Shown here piece after piece: positions 52,201-58,536 of a DNA stretch of 64,000 nt (within the stretch, counting starts at the first letter, position 1; every line of letters starts with the position of its first letter). The notes beneath the pieces are model-generated. The model did no database searches. It was not told the origin of the DNA and was given only the letters and a program-made list of their open reading frames with translations. The translations under genes and the position numbers were made by a program. This stretch comes from Trogon surrucura (taxonomy: Eukaryota; Chordata; Aves; Trogoniformes; Trogonidae), in assembly GCA_020746105.1 (NCBI GenBank), contig CM036621.1, positions 48,642,264 to 48,706,263 of the forward strand. Direction: 5' to 3'.

Positions 52201-52298
52201 TGGATAAAACTGAAGAGCTTGAAGTCAGCAATGGTCATCTAGTAAAACGCCTGGAGAAGATGAAAGCCAACCGGAGTGCTTTACTGTCTCAGCAATAA
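4192..52298 (+). CDS. LRRFIP1: LRRFIP1, leucine-rich repeat flightless-interacting protein 1 (gene-level entry, 5' end outside window)
   Basis: This is the 3' part of LRRFIP1, spread over 19 coding exons that I place individually below. Known biology of the family: it binds the leucine-rich repeats of Flightless-I, binds GC-rich DNA and double-stranded RNA, acts as a transcriptional repressor (GCF2) and as a cytosolic nucleic-acid sensor that works through beta-catenin. What the sequence shows: serine/arginine-rich short exons, the segment [18 protein letters not shown], a long heptad-type coiled coil across 33582-38861 and 48170-52298, and a Glu-rich alternative C-terminus at 41155-43262. 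Two things favour LRRFIP1 over its paralogue LRRFIP2: the Glu-rich terminal exon ending in DDCTVS, and the RBM44 gene immediately downstream. All exon phases join without a frame break. The start codon is not in the window. Confidence 0.93.
4240..8028. other. LRRFIP1: LRRFIP1 intron with one CR1 fragment
   Basis: Apart from the CR1 fragment at 4531-5172, which has its own entry, this is AT-rich intron without recognisable exons. It ends in a long pyrimidine tract (about 7951-8020) before the next acceptor. Confidence 0.7.
4531..5172 (-). mobile_element. CR1 LINE fragment, 5'-truncated, frame broken
   Basis: The + strand shows the reverse complement of a CR1 3' end. Two copies of the terminal 8-mer (tcacagaa in this orientation) begin at 4531, followed by the conserved 3' UTR and the end of the ORF2 reverse transcriptase. 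Translated on the minus strand, [20 protein letters not shown] and neighbouring motifs match the two longer copies at 15181 and 18628. The frame is split near 4880-4895 by a small deletion relative to those copies, so this piece is not coding. Homology stops at about 5172, the usual 5' truncation. Confidence 0.92.
8029..8085 (+). CDS. LRRFIP1: LRRFIP1 exon, Ser/Arg-rich cassette (19 codons)
   Basis: A 57-bp phase-0 exon encodes [19 protein letters not shown]. The acceptor is a long T/C tract ending in gtaacag, and the donor is gttag. The TNGY start and the Gly-Ser/Arg pattern resemble an alternatively used LRRFIP1 exon known in mammals. It is preceded and followed by phase-0 exons and so can be included or skipped freely. 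Confidence 0.82.
8086..13354. other. LRRFIP1: LRRFIP1 intron, no recognised elements
   Basis: No coding exon or clear transposon was found. A GC-rich patch at about 11570-11765 stands out from the AT-rich surroundings. It creates open frames on both strands (for example 11466-11795 +), but none resembles a known protein or carries splice borders that fit the gene. Confidence 0.6.
13355..13420 (+). CDS. LRRFIP1: LRRFIP1 exon, Ser/Tyr-rich cassette (22 codons)
   Basis: A 66-bp phase-0 exon encodes 22 residues beginning [16 protein letters not shown] and ending SSSRA. It lies between acceptor tttaattgtag and donor gtaaga. Its composition (Ser, Arg, Tyr) and phase match the adjacent exons of the variable N-terminal region. 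Confidence 0.85.
15181..16898 (-). mobile_element. CR1 LINE, 5'-truncated young copy
   Basis: It starts at the 3' end with three copies of the 8-mer (aatcacag) and continues into the 3' UTR and the C-terminal part of ORF2. It is almost identical to 18628-20340. I noticed only three differences over about 1.7 kb, near 15316, 16395 and 16804. Homology ends abruptly at 16898 in the middle of ORF2, which is the 5' truncation point. Reverse transcriptase motifs are intact, including SKFADDTK. The element lies antisense to LRRFIP1. Confidence 0.95.
15271..17004 (-). CDS. CR1 ORF2 C-terminal fragment: reverse transcriptase, open but truncated
   Basis: An open frame of 577 codons covers the reverse transcriptase and the C-terminal domain of CR1 ORF2. 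It contains the fingers/palm motif with [20 protein letters not shown], the catalytic FADD box and the thumb region. Only residues from the [11 protein letters not shown] segment onward are CR1. The first 35 or so codons, reading down from 17004, come from flanking DNA beyond the truncation at 16898 and are fused by chance. The endonuclease domain is missing, so this copy cannot move by itself. Confidence 0.85.
   Translation of the reverse strand: MATRGTPWTPQLETARSSPSYWRTVSAPLVTLTKRHRKKAELLNAFFASVYTVGDRPQEPQSPKAPEEVMTKEESALIDEEWVKDQFEHLDIHKSMGPDGMHPRVLRELAGVIARPLSIIFGKSWVTGEVPEDWRKANVTPVYKKGRKDDPSNYRPVSLTSIPGKVMEHLILDTVSRHIKDKKVIRGSQHGFAKGKSCLTNLIAFYEDITRWMDGGHAVDVVYLDISKAFDTVSHSILIGKLRKCGLDDQVVRWVENWLKGRSQRVVVNGAESGWMPVSSGVPQGSVLGPVLFNIFINDLDEGLENVVSKFADDTKLGGVVDTPEGCAAIQRDLDRLEGWAGRNLMKFNKGKCRVLHLGKNNPMCQYRLGTALLESSAGERDLGVLVDSRMTMSQQCALVAKKANGILGCIRRGVASRSREVLLPLYSALVRPHLEYCVQFWAPQFKKDRELLERVQRRATKMVKGVEHLPYEERLKELDLFSLEKRRLRGDLINVYKYVKGECQEDGARLFSAASTDRTRGNGWKLEHRRFQKNMRKNFFTVRVTEHWNRLPREVVESPSLETFKTRLDAFLCALV
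18223..18300 (+). CDS. LRRFIP1: LRRFIP1 exon, Ser/Ala/Arg repeat segment (26 codons)
   Basis: A 78-bp phase-0 exon encodes 26 residues that include [18 protein letters not shown], a segment I recognise from vertebrate LRRFIP1. The acceptor is acttgcgacag and the donor gtgagc. The repeated R-A-S-S motif gives several potential basophilic-kinase sites (inference). Confidence 0.92.
18713..21454 (-). CDS. CR1 ORF2: APE endonuclease and reverse transcriptase
   Basis: An intact 913-codon frame counted from its first ATG. The N-terminal part is an apurinic-type endonuclease ([17 protein letters not shown] and SDHEMVEF, which hold the acidic and His catalytic positions). The middle is a non-LTR reverse transcriptase (KFADDTK catalytic box near residue 670). 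A basic C-terminal region of the [18 protein letters not shown] type follows. The frame is open 156 bases further upstream, to 21610, with no ATG. That stretch encodes CLYTNARS, the first endonuclease block with its Asn. The functional protein therefore probably begins before 21454, by a non-ATG or ORF1-coupled start. I see no stop or frameshift, so the product could be active. Confidence 0.93.
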   Translation of the reverse strand: MGNKQGELEVYVRLENYDLIAITETWWDSSHNWNVGLDGYVLFRKDRLMRRGGGVALYVREQLECIQIHRAADEEQVESLWVRIKGQASLGDTVVGVYYRPPDQEVEVDEAFYRQMTAASQSQALVLMGDFNYPDVCWKSHTASHPQSRRFLQCIDDNFLMQMVDEPTRRGALLDLVFTNKEGLVEAVKVEGNLGCSDHEMVEFRILCGKNRIASRIATLDFRRANFGLFKQLLGDTPWDRELKGKGAQDSWLAFKDHFFEAQDQCIPSGRKSRKRSRRPAWLTRDLLGRLRWKGRVFKLWKEGLTTWVEYRAAVRECREAIRKAKASLELKLAREVKDNRKGFFKYIADKTNTRGNVGPLLNEVGALETEDRKKAELLNAFFASVYTVGDRPQEPQSPKVPEEVMTKEESALIDEEWVKDQFEHLDIHKSMGPDGMHPRVLRELAGVIARPLSIIFGKSWVTGEVPEDWRKANVTPVYKKGRKDDPSNYRPVSLTSIPGKVMEHLILDTVSRHIKDKKVIRGSQHGFAKGKSCLTNLIAFYEDITRWMDGGHAVDVVYLDISKAFDTVSHSILIGKLRKCGLDDQVVRWVENWLKGRSQRVVVNGAESGWMPVSSGVPQGSVLGPVLFNIFINDLDEGLENVVSKFADDTKLGGVVDTPEGCAAIQRDLDRLEGWAGRNLMKFNKGKCRVLHLGKNNPMCQYRLGTALLESSAGERDLGVLVDSRMTMSQQCALVAKKANGILGCIRRGVASRSREVLLPLYSALVRPHLEYCVQFWAPQFKKDRELLERVQRRATKMVKGVEHLPYEERLKELDLFSLEKRRLRGDLINVYKYVKGECQEDGARLFSAASTDRTRGNGWKLEHRRFQKNMRKNFFTVRVTEHWNRLPREVVESPSLETFKTRLDAFLCALV
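21598..22665 (-). CDS. CR1 ORF1: zinc-finger/coiled-coil protein with SGNH esterase-like domain
   Basis: A frame of 355 codons from the ATG at 22665. An earlier in-frame ATG at 22749 would only add a Phe/Leu run translated from the poly-T tract, so I prefer the later start ([12 protein letters not shown]). After a basic start come paired cysteines ([14 protein letters not shown]) and a short helix with heptads (about residues 70-95). A C-terminal SGNH-hydrolase-like domain follows, with the GDSIL nucleophile block. The block III Asn region reads GSDE, and the last block reads DGVDLS, where the family usually has a catalytic His. The esterase may therefore be inactive. The frame ends at 21598, and the ORF2 frame opens 13 bases inside it. 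Confidence 0.88.
   Translation of the reverse strand: MVATRQKATTRRSVGTQTVLQHKDAAVQAAGCRECLSLCLPDAASDSACVRCGQLDDLLHLVVELKEEVERLRSIRECEREIDWWSQSLMHTQHSPHATGDPLPSGHEVKGGDQGDEGEWKQVLARRGRRVHAQPPSPAQLPLQNRYSALEEESHGKEEVNECGDVRLTSLTKSDLCIRTSSIKKKRRVVVIGDSILRGTEGPICRPDPVHREVCCLPGARIRDITKKLPRLVSPTDYYPLLIVQAGSDEINHRSTQRIKKDFKLLGQVIKGSGAQVVFSSIPLVGDRNSERKRKVDAVNAWLKDWCLQQRFGYYDHGEVYAVLGMRDIDGVDLSKRGRRILAGELAGLIDRALN
22700..22762. repeat. poly-A with CAA units inside the CR1 leader
   Basis: A homopolymer tract of about 26 A is followed by (CAA)n and another A run on the + strand. In the element's own orientation it is a T/TTG-rich tract just upstream of ORF1. Its length is likely to vary between individuals or to be misread in assemblies. 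Confidence 0.9.
22920..23157 (-). promoter_or_regulatory. GC-rich CR1 leader, probable internal promoter
   Basis: CpG-dense sequence at the 5' end of the element, unlike the AT-rich intron that surrounds it. It contains a CRE-like tacgtcac near 22970 and a near-match to the TCTCGCGAGA element near 22987. LINEs use internal promoters at this position (family knowledge). Activity here is inferred, not shown. Confidence 0.5.
29894..29955 (+). mobile_element. decayed CR1 3' tail
   Basis: The sequence resembles the CR1 3' UTR in sense orientation: a ggttggac...gatgctcttagaag block, then tttttccaacc, then a tail related to ATTCTTGAT. It is diverged and only about 60 bp is recognisable. Confidence 0.6.
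31375..31407 (+). CDS. LRRFIP1: LRRFIP1 mini-exon (11 codons)
   Basis: A 33-bp phase-0 exon encodes [11 protein letters not shown], a motif conserved in LRRFIP1 and LRRFIP2. The acceptor is tttgttttacag and the donor gtaagg. Confidence 0.93.
32181..32306 (+). CDS. LRRFIP1: LRRFIP1 exon, conserved [12 protein letters not shown] segment (42 codons)
   Basis: A 126-bp phase-0 exon carries [18 protein letters not shown] and then GDTSIS and EASIREIK, the signature of the LRRFIP family. The start GARTVSS is closer to what I remember of LRRFIP2 than of mammalian LRRFIP1, but the downstream exons are clearly LRRFIP1. Ala replaces the usual Ile in SISADTEAS. Confidence 0.95.
33582..33653 (+). CDS. LRRFIP1: LRRFIP1 coiled-coil exon (24 codons)
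   Basis: A 72-bp phase-0 exon beginning [20 protein letters not shown]. The acceptor is gtttccctcag and the donor gtactg. It opens the coiled coil and is known in the family as an alternatively used segment. Confidence 0.94.
35829..35999 (+). CDS. LRRFIP1: LRRFIP1 coiled-coil exon (57 codons)
   Basis: A 171-bp phase-0 exon includes [20 protein letters not shown] and [20 protein letters not shown]. It is nearly identical to the LRRFIP1 family core. The acceptor is tttctctctgcag and the donor gtatgt. Heptads are regular. Confidence 0.97.
36893..36985 (+). CDS. LRRFIP1: LRRFIP1 coiled-coil exon (31 codons)
   Basis: A 93-bp phase-0 exon with [20 protein letters not shown] and [11 protein letters not shown]. 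The acceptor is cattattcatag and the donor gtaagt. Confidence 0.97.
37483..37575 (+). CDS. LRRFIP1: LRRFIP1 coiled-coil exon (31 codons)
   Basis: A 93-bp phase-0 exon with [20 protein letters not shown] and [10 protein letters not shown]. The acceptor is cctgtctctcag and the donor gtagg. It has the same length as its two neighbours, which keeps the heptad register whichever is used. Confidence 0.95.
38769..38861 (+). CDS. LRRFIP1: LRRFIP1 coiled-coil exon (31 codons)
   Basis: A 93-bp phase-0 exon with [20 protein letters not shown] and [11 protein letters not shown]. The acceptor is gggaactcag and the donor gtatgg. Confidence 0.95.
39338..39479 (+). CDS. LRRFIP1: LRRFIP1 branching exon, ends in phase 1
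   Basis: A 142-bp exon encodes [18 protein letters not shown] and about 29 more residues, then one extra base. It leaves phase 1, and both downstream partners (41155 and 48170) accept phase 1. This is therefore the point at which the transcript chooses between the acidic and the coiled-coil C-terminus. The acceptor is ttctccgcag and the donor gtaagt. Confidence 0.94.
41155..43262 (+). CDS. LRRFIP1: LRRFIP1 alternative terminal exon: Glu-rich C-terminus
   Basis: A single long exon of about 702 codons up to TAA at 43260-43262. It begins [20 protein letters not shown] and ends [10 protein letters not shown], which matches the C-terminus of the long LRRFIP1 isoform (GCF2/TRIP type). The whole segment is dominated by Glu, Asp, Ser and Gln, has no predicted fold or membrane segment, and is likely disordered. 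The acceptor is ggtcttttag, and the upstream exon supplies the first base of the Gly codon. No donor is used, and a 3' UTR with poly(A) signals follows. The minus-strand and other-frame ORFs over this exon are shadows of its A/G-rich composition. Confidence 0.95.
43263..48169 (+). other. LRRFIP1: 3' UTR of the long LRRFIP1 isoform, then intron of the short isoform
   Basis: From the stop codon to about 44680 the sequence behaves as an AT-rich 3' UTR with AATAAA at 44007-44012 and 44656-44661. Beyond that, up to the next acceptor, it is intron for transcripts that skip 41155. I see no further exon or transposon there. Confidence 0.75.
44656..44661 (+). promoter_or_regulatory. LRRFIP1: polyadenylation signal AATAAA (long LRRFIP1 isoform)
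   Basis: A canonical hexamer about 1.4 kb after the stop codon, followed by U/GU-rich sequence. The earlier AATAAA at 44007 is a possible proximal site. Confidence 0.65.
48170..48216 (+). CDS. LRRFIP1: LRRFIP1 exon, start of coiled-coil C-terminus (16 codons with shared base)
   Basis: A 47-bp exon that, with the G from 39479, reads [16 protein letters not shown]. The acceptor is ttctctttcag and the donor gtaatc. It enters in phase 1 and leaves in phase 0. A CR1 copy starts only about 35 bp after its donor. Confidence 0.92.
48252..48740 (-). mobile_element. older CR1 fragment
   Basis: Reverse complement of a CR1 3' end: an aatcatagaatg tail, a ccacctagtccaac block and a diverged ORF2 end ([20 protein letters not shown] on the minus strand). 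The sequence differs clearly from the young copies at 15181 and 18628, so it belongs to another, older subfamily. Confidence 0.92.
49520..49637 (+). CDS. LRRFIP1: LRRFIP1 exon (39 codons plus one base)
   Basis: A 118-bp exon starting [20 protein letters not shown] and ending MIDLQ. The acceptor is tgtccttcag and the donor gtgag. It leaves phase 1. Confidence 0.94.
50073..50152 (+). CDS. LRRFIP1: LRRFIP1 exon (27 codons with shared base)
   Basis: An 80-bp exon that completes an Arg codon and reads [20 protein letters not shown], then ITALEQN. The acceptor is gattcttttag and the donor gtaagt. Confidence 0.96.
50777..50881 (+). CDS. LRRFIP1: LRRFIP1 exon (35 codons)
   Basis: A 105-bp phase-0 exon with [20 protein letters not shown] and [15 protein letters not shown], strongly conserved in the family. 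The acceptor is cttcaccttag and the donor gtaac. Confidence 0.96.
52188..52298 (+). CDS. LRRFIP1: LRRFIP1 terminal exon of the coiled-coil isoform
   Basis: It encodes [20 protein letters not shown] followed by [16 protein letters not shown] and stops at TAA 52296-52298. The acceptor is tgcttccttcag. The ending ALLSQQ is the C-terminus of the short LRRFIP1 isoform. Confidence 0.97.
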   Translation, partial: LRSALDKTEELEVSNGHLVKRLEKMKANRSALLSQQ

Positions 52299-53115
52299 CC
52301 ACCACCTTTCGATGGAAACTGCTACTTGACAGAAGCAGAACAACGTCGCAGATGCTTCTGTCTCTTGCTGCCCGGGATGCTTTGTGTCATGCCTTCTGAG
52401 AACAGACAACCCCAACATTTGCTACATGCCACCCAGCTGTGGTTCTCTCTACGCAGATTTAAACCTACTGCACTATATAGATATAGGAGTAGCTGATCCA
52501 AACGGCTGTGCCTGCGGGAGCCCTTCTACACCGTTCTTTGGGGACACGCGAAGTACAGTATCCGTCTACCATGCAAAGAAGCACATCGGGCATCGCGTTA
52601 AACTCTCCATCCAGAAGGCACAGCAGCCATTTATCGCCATTTAAAATGGCATTCAAAGAAAAAACACTTTTAACTAGACTGGAATTTTGTGTCTTGCTGA
52701 AAATTTAAAAAAAAAAAAAAAACACAACAAAAAAACACTGTAAGTTTTGGACTTTCTCATAGCAGTATCTGTAATTTGGTGACTACGGTAGAGTTATTCA
52801 TAGTAGGTTTTTTCATTTACAAATCACTGTGGAACCACAAGCCATTACAAAGCAAAACTCCTTCAGTGGAAACCGTGGAAGAAGATGGTCTTGGAAGCAA
52901 AAGTGACCTTAAATGACTTTGCCAATAAAACAAAGGTGTTTGGAGGGATTTTTGCACCAGTGGAATCATAAGACTATTTTATTTCAGGGTAAATAGGCAA
53001 TAGCTCCATTGAATTTTCAACCTTTATTTGTATTATTTAATCCCTGCCCTTGGAGTTGAAGTAAACTACTTTTAAAGGATGTAAAGTTGCATTAATAAAC
53101 CAGCATAAGGCCGTG
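52299..53115 (+). other. LRRFIP1: 3' UTR of the coiled-coil LRRFIP1 isoform
   Basis: AT-rich non-coding sequence with an A-run at about 52708-52723 and two poly(A) signals, AATAAA at 52924-52929 and at 53094-53099. The second is followed by a GT-rich element, so the transcript probably ends near 53115. Confidence 0.75.
53094..53099 (+). promoter_or_regulatory. LRRFIP1: polyadenylation signal AATAAA (short LRRFIP1 isoform)
   Basis: A canonical hexamer with a downstream gtgttgtgag GU-rich stretch. An upstream alternative is at 52924. Confidence 0.65.
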
Positions 53116-53446
53116 TTGTGAGAAATGGTGAGTTTTGCACTTAGATCACTCACTTTGGTGCATTTGTCCAAGCAAGTGTCATTTGCTTAAACAAAATATG
53201 TAATGGGTTTTTTACATCAGAAACTATCTACTTGGTCCATGAACTGCTAAGGAAACTATGCCGCTACAAAATACAAATCAGATTTTTAAAAAAGTAACTA
53301 ATAAGTAAAGAAGCACTTTAGCAATTATTACTGCCTATGGTTTTTCTACAGATCTAGAAGTAGTGAATTACTTCCTTCTAAGGTCATGATAAGGGTTTTC
53401 CACTTTTCATGAAAAACAACACAACCAGTTAAGAAGTTGCAGGCAA

Positions 53447-53452
53447 TTTATT
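53447..53452 (-). promoter_or_regulatory. polyadenylation signal for the minus-strand unit
   Basis: TTTATT on the + strand, so AATAAA on the minus strand, about 240 bases after the stop codon at 53693. It fits the 3' end of the unidentified minus-strand gene, which would converge on LRRFIP1. Confidence 0.5.
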
Positions 53453-53692
53453 ATACACAACTAGCACTACAGCTCTGGTTTATTGGAAATTATTCTGAAT
53501 GTACTACTCAAAGGAGAACAGCAGTTACCGGAAGAGTAAAGCTATCCTTCCCCCTTCAGCCCTAACAGAAAAGCTTGCAAGTAAGGCAGGTGACCGGTCC
53601 TTTAGGAACCTGCTCAGGCTGTGAAGCAGCATCTTCTCTTCAACAGGAGCAACCTTCTGTCTGTGCTGACTGCCTCAATTGACACAGGTTTA

Positions 53693-53971
53693 TCAAGCCA
53701 AATCCAGACCCAGGAGACCATTTCTTTTTAACTTGGTCTTCAGACTCCTCCGGTCCAGATCTTCCCCTAGCCTCTTCCTCGCAGACTGGAGGTTAGAGCG
53801 TAAACCGCTGCTATTTTCATCGTAAGAGGATCGCTTGCATCTTCTTAGAGCACCTTCACAATTTAAATAAACCAAAAACAGTGTCTGAATGTGTTTCTCT
53901 GGTTTGGCCAGAAAAATAACACCTTTCTCTTCATCTCTTCTGAGTGCACCCGGAAATTCAGCAATGAAATC
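53693..53971 (-). CDS. unidentified protein, terminal coding exon
   Basis: On the minus strand an acceptor (ctgatttcag) is followed by 92 codons and a TGA at 53693-53695. The peptide starts DFIAEFPGALRRDEEKGVIF and later has KRSSYDENSSGLRSNLQSAR, then a basic tail ending GLLGLDLA. It has balanced amino-acid use, no low complexity and no resemblance to transposon proteins, and it reads like a real exon. I do not recognise the family. Its phase-0 start fits the donor at 54431, which gives one continuous protein over a 459-bp intron. A minus-strand AATAAA lies downstream. It could be an uncharacterised or fast-evolving gene, or an exon of a gene that I fail to recall. Confidence 0.6.
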   Translation of the reverse strand, partial: DFIAEFPGALRRDEEKGVIFLAKPEKHIQTLFLVYLNCEGALRRCKRSSYDENSSGLRSNLQSARKRLGEDLDRRSLKTKLKRNGLLGLDLA

Positions 53972-54430
53972 CTGAAATCAGTATTCCAGGAAAAGGATGG
54001 AGAAGGCTTTTTTTATTTGCCCCAGGGGAAATAAGTATGTCCTTGCTGATCAAAGGTGGTGAGACATGAGGATGAAAGGAATCTTTTAAATGAAATTTCC
54101 ACTCCAGCTAGGGCTTTGGGTTCTTTTACTTTTTTTGTGGTTTTGAGAGGAACATTTAGGTGCAGAGCCAGGTTTCTTGTGGAATACCTCAAAACCGCTG
54201 TGGATACTGATTTACAATTTTCTGTGGTTGACTCATGTAATTTCTAGTGTACAAAGCCTCTGGGGCCTAAAAATATGAACTAAGAGTTTTTAAGAATGCA
54301 AGCAAGCGTGCTAAATAGAATATCTTACTAACTGAAGATAAAGTGTGTGATTACCACCAGTCACCTTTTTATTTGTAGTAGCGGTGAAAACTCTCTCTCC
54401 TGCAAGATTCAGGAGACACAAGCAACTTAC

Positions 54431-54604
54431 GTGTTGGTCCAAAAGGCTAAAAATAAGACTTTGCTCATCAAGAAGTGATGTGTTTCTCATTTCGAAGTAG
54501 ATTGCATCTCCCACCCCATAACCATTAACCTCATGACGGAAATCAGATGTGTACTTCAACCTGGATATGCTCTTAGTAGAAATCTTCGTGTGTGATAAAG
54601 TAGC
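54431..54604 (-). CDS. unidentified protein, upstream exon of the same unit
   Basis: The minus-strand frame contains SRLKYTSDFRHEVNGYGVGD and MRNTSLLDEQSLIFSLLDQH, ending exactly at a consensus donor (gtaagt, 54430 downwards). Joined in phase 0 to 53971 it continues into DFIAEFPG. The upstream border is uncertain. A weak acceptor (cgttcag) lies at about 54611, next to a T/A homopolymer, and the first in-frame Met is at 54559. No start exon could be placed with confidence. The CpG island at 55550 could serve as its promoter as well as that of RBM44 (inference). Confidence 0.5.
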
Positions 54605-55006
54605 TGAACGTTGAAGCCACTTTTTTTTAAAAAAAAAAAAATCCCCCCCCTAATTTTCAGTATGACTTAGGTTTAGAATAAGGGAAGAAAAAGTACTGGT
54701 TGTTTTACTGCAAACTGTTTTATGTTTTCCTGTGAAGAATGTACAACAACAGGGCTTTGAATGGTAATAATAGCACATGCCCCCGGTCCTTTTAATTGAG
54801 CTCCCAACAAGAGAGCCTCGGTGGCCGGCGCTGAGGTGGTGGCAGCCTGGCAAGGAACCAGGAGGGCTTTTCCTAGAATTTGTATTTAAAGCTGTTATCC
54901 TTCGGTTTACTTTTAAATGTTAAATAATTTTATTGTTTGCAAATGGAATGTTACCCCCCAAAAAATGGTTTGGGTTTGTTGTATTTTTTTTCTTTTTTTC
55001 CCCAGT

Positions 55007-55161
55007 CAAAACCGTTAGGAGATATGAGTGTGGAAAAAGGAAATTCATTAGCAGAACTCGCCAATAAAAATGTCACTTGTTTGGGTAGTTTTTATGGAGT
55101 GGTCTGTCATGATGATGTTACTGGTAAAAGTTCTCTTGGAAAATACAGACTTTTTGGATGA
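55007..55161 (+). CDS. possible orphan exon
   Basis: A very strong acceptor (a long T tract ending in tttttccccag) is followed by 50 codons, SKPLGDMSVEKGNSLAELAN onward to YRLFG, and a TGA. No family is recognised and no upstream partner exon was found. It could be a terminal exon of an unknown + strand transcript or a chance frame. Confidence 0.25.
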
Positions 55162-55742
55162 TACCGGTGTTACAGCTCATTTTCTTTTTTAATACGTTGC
55201 TGCTGACAAACGTGAGCAACACAGGCTGTAAAATGGGCAAAGTCGGGGTCTCCTGTAAGGGCACTGGTGTGAGATTTACCTCCAGCTATTAACATTTTAA
55301 TGGCTGGGTGCACTTGGGGAGGGGGATGACGGCGCCAGCGCCCTCATCAGCTTCATTTGCCACTGAAAGCATTCTTGGGCTGCACATACAGGTTACCCGC
55401 TCGGTCACTTGCCCTCAAGAAGCCTTCACAACAGGGGGCAGTTTGCTTCGTCGGTGTCAATTTCAGTATTGATTTTCATCGTGTAAGATCATACACTGAG
55501 GTGGGGTTTGGTGCTTGTGTCTGCTTTAAATGCTCTGAGCAATCGAGTATATGGATTGGGGGGAGGGAGGCCGCCGCCATGTGCCGCCCCTGACTGAACA
55601 TGGCGGCGGGTGGCGCTCCTCGCGAGGAAGCAGGAAGGGTGGGGGGGAATGCACGCGGTCTGCGCAGGCGCAGCGCCGGCCAATCAGGTGTTGGAACGCT
55701 TCCCGTCGTAGCCAATGGGCTGGAGGAGTGGGCGGGGAGCGG

Positions 55743-55835
55743 CGGTCGGCGGCCGTTGAGCGCGTGCCGGTCGAGGAGCGGCGGTTGGCGGCCGTTGAGC
55801 GCGTGCCGGTCGAGGAGCGGCGGTTGGCGGCCGCG
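55743..55835 (+). repeat. 39-bp tandem repeat in the CpG island (about 2.4 copies)
   Basis: The unit begins cggttggcggccgttgagcg and ends gaggagcgg. Copies lie at 55743-55781, 55782-55820 and (partial) 55821-55835. The first two differ by one base near the start. Because 39 is a multiple of three, it makes repetitive but meaningless open frames on both strands. Confidence 0.95.
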
Positions 55836-55942
55836 GCGGAGGGACGGGGAAGCGGCCAAGGCCCTTCCGGGGGTGCTGTTGGGGGATTCCTTCGGGCAGC
55901 CTTCCCTGAGGCCGGAGTGAGCGCCGTGGGGGTTCTGCTTCG
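55836..55942 (+). other. RBM44: RBM44 candidate non-coding first exon (3' border at 55942)
   Basis: A consensus donor (cg followed by gtgagt) lies at 55943 at the edge of the CpG island. The start is not defined, and I give only the GC-rich stretch before the donor. Joining to the acceptor at 58536 is inferred. Confidence 0.45.
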
Positions 55943-58536
55943 GTGAGTGGAAGCACGGGGCTGCTGGGAGGGCTGCCCCCTTCCGTCCCGCGGGCTGAGC
56001 TGCGGCTCTCGGCGAAGCTGTGCTGCAGTGTCAGCGCTGGCTTCTCACCCTTCTCACCGGCTCGGCTGGTGTTCCGCGTTGGGCTGAGTCGTTAGCACTG
56101 ACAACAAGGTTATTGTTACTTACCCAGGGCTGTTTTGATCCTTGTTTCTTAACTTGCTCTGAAGGGGGAGAGTAGGGAAGTGGGGGAAGTCACTTGTCGG
56201 TGGTAAGGTGGTGTGATTTATGCGTAGGTATCCGAGATGCGCCGTGGTAGTGTTACGGCAGGGTTTTTAACATCGTGGATGCGGTTGCTTAAAAATTCCA
56301 CTACGAGATGAAGGTAGATTAGTGCGAGAAGAAAGCTGATGGTTTTGAAGCAAAAATAACTGTAGAAGCACATAATGAAATCATGGTAAGGTGGTGGGTG
56401 GTTTTTTTTGGAGGGTGACAGACTTCTATTGATGACTTAGGTTAAATCACAGATTCATAGGCTGCATTGTGTTTGAAGGGACCTTTAAAGGTCATCTAGT
56501 CCAATCCCCTGCAGTGAGTAGGGACATCTTTAGGTAGATCAGGCTGCTCAGAGCCCCATCGAGCCTGAGGTTGAACGTCTTCAGGGATGGGGCTTCCACC
56601 ACCTCTCTGGGCAACCTGTGCCAAGTGTTTCACCACCGTCATTGGAGAACATTTCTTCTTTATATCCGGTCTAAATCTACACTCTTTCAGTTTGAAATTG
56701 TTACCACTTGTCCTGTCACTGCGCTCCCTGATAAAGAGTCCCTTCGCTTCTTTTTCATAGGCCCTCTTTAAGTACTGGAAGGCTGCTATAAGGTCTCCCT
56801 GAAGCCTTCTCCAGGCTGAACAGTCCCAACTCTCTCAGCCTGTCTTTGTAGGAGAGGTGTTCCAGCTCTCCAGTCGTTTTTGTGGCCCTCTGTGTCCTTT
56901 TTGTGTTGAGAGCTCCAGAGCTGGACGCAGTACTCCAGGTGAGGTCTTACCAGAGCAGAGTAGAGGGGAAAATGGTCTTTGATTTTTATTAAGTGACTTT
57001 AAATTATGTCATTTTAATGATGATCCGTAGCAGATGGGAATAAGTGGATACAGAATAGAAAAAGAAGCCATTTTTCCCTGGTAGGAGAGGCTATCCTGAA
57101 GTTATCTCTTAGGGATCTGTTCTGCAAAGCTTCCTGTGCAGATGCAAGACCTGGGTCATGCTGTTTACATCTAGAGTGGATAGAGCTCGCATAACTTGTT
57201 AATCCCAGAGCAACGGCCAGGAAACAGGCCTGAGTTTCCAGCCTCACCAGCAGCCTGTGTCTTGCTTCAGTTTTTCGCTCTCTTCCTTATGGACTGTGTT
57301 TCACTACACTGGAAACCTCCTCTGGCGGATGGTGAACCACTGACTTTTGTCTTTAGAAACGTGAAAACCGGCTTATGGGCCTGTTGGTTGGTCAGCATGC
57401 CCTCATACGGGGAAGAGTTACAGACAGGACTGTAGTTTGCTGTGCTTTGCATAAGATTATAGTCGGGTTAAAGTTACTATGTTTCATTTCAGTATGCTTT
57501 AGAAAGCATACCTAGCTGAGAAGCATGTGGATGTTTGTATGTCTCCTGTATTTTATTATGAGCTGCTTGGGGAAGGCAGAGAAGAATTGACAACTGTTTA
57601 TGAGAAACAAGCTTCACAAAAAGTGTTTTCCATCTCGGCATGCTTTTGCTCTGCTCTTTGTTCATGTTTGCTATGAAATTAGGTTTTTGCAAGTCCAGAG
57701 CAGGTACATTGCTTTGGTTTATTGTATTGTCCTGCTTCTTTCTGTTGCTTAAAAGAGGTGCCCTGATCCCAGAAACCATCTTACTGTTTTCTTTTATGAC
57801 TTTAACTCTCTAGTTGTAAAGATTCTTAGGTTTTATTATGGTTCTGAGCATGATAGCAATTTCTTCTTGTTTCCCCAGAATTAAAAGAAATAGGCTTCCA
57901 TTTTTTATTGTCTGATGCCTGAAGAGGTTTTAATTCTCAGGAGCTGCAGAGCTCTAAATTCACCTCTTCAGTCATTTAAGTAGTTCTTAAATTTTTATAG
58001 CACCTGGGCTGAAGCATATTACCTACAGTAACTTGTCATGGATCAAGAAGCTGCAAGTTTTGTGCAGCAAGATGTGCTTACAGGCCAGTATACAATCAGA
58101 AATGATGCGAGGTCAGTTTGTGGTCACTGAAGCCATGCCCATCAGCATCTTGGTTTTCAGAGTCGGTATGTACGTCTAAACACCTCGTCTGCTGTCGTGA
58201 AGTTAGCATGCGATGTAAATAGCTTGCTGTGTATCAACAGGGGTTCTGACGATCCAACCAAGAAATATTTCAGTGGTAAGAGAGTGGAAACTTCACCACA
58301 GAGCATTGGTCTCTGAGGATGCTTTTACTCAGTGGAAATAACACAAGCAAGAACAGCAAATTCTTTTAACAGCCTTCCATAATTCTTGGGATTTCTTTGA
58401 GAATGTGCCGTGTAATCCTAGCTTCTATACTATCATGTAGTAGGTAAAAATAGGATGGTTAATGTGTTTTTCTTTTCAAACAGTAATGTCCTCTTGTATA
58501 CCATGGAGTACCTCAGATTTTTCTTATTTTTTTAAG
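55943..58536. other. RBM44: RBM44 first intron
   Basis: It contains the CR1 fragment at 56446-56972. A good acceptor (tgtttccccag, 57878) and a possible donor (gtatgt near 58165) could frame an additional 5' UTR exon. Nothing else is recognised. Confidence 0.55.
56446..56972 (-). mobile_element. older CR1 fragment
   Basis: Reverse complement of a CR1 3' end: an aatcacagattcatag tail, a ggtcatctagtccaatcccc block and a degraded ORF2 end. It is closer to the copy at 48252 than to the young copies. Many small indels show age. Confidence 0.9.

Larger units (their letters stand above)
53116..55549. other. region between LRRFIP1 and RBM44
   Basis: Besides the minus-strand unit and the possible + exon it contains a poly-A/poly-C patch at about 54622-54650. 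I see no transposon or RNA gene. Confidence 0.6.
55550..55990 (+). promoter_or_regulatory. RBM44: CpG island, probable RBM44 promoter
   Basis: CpG-dense sequence without a TATA box. It carries an NRF1 site (TGCGCAGGCGCA, 55661-55672), CCAAT boxes at 55680-55684 and 55712-55716, and a YY1-like aacatggcggc near 55597. Such NRF1/NF-Y promoters are typical of housekeeping and germ-line genes. It lies about 2.6 kb before the RBM44 coding start in the right orientation. A divergent minus-strand start from the same island is possible. Confidence 0.7.

Noticed and set aside
55476..55956. Repetitive open frames on both strands in the CpG island
   Set aside because: Produced by the 39-bp tandem repeat and high GC; no conserved protein, though upstream ORFs in RBM44 mRNA cannot be excluded.
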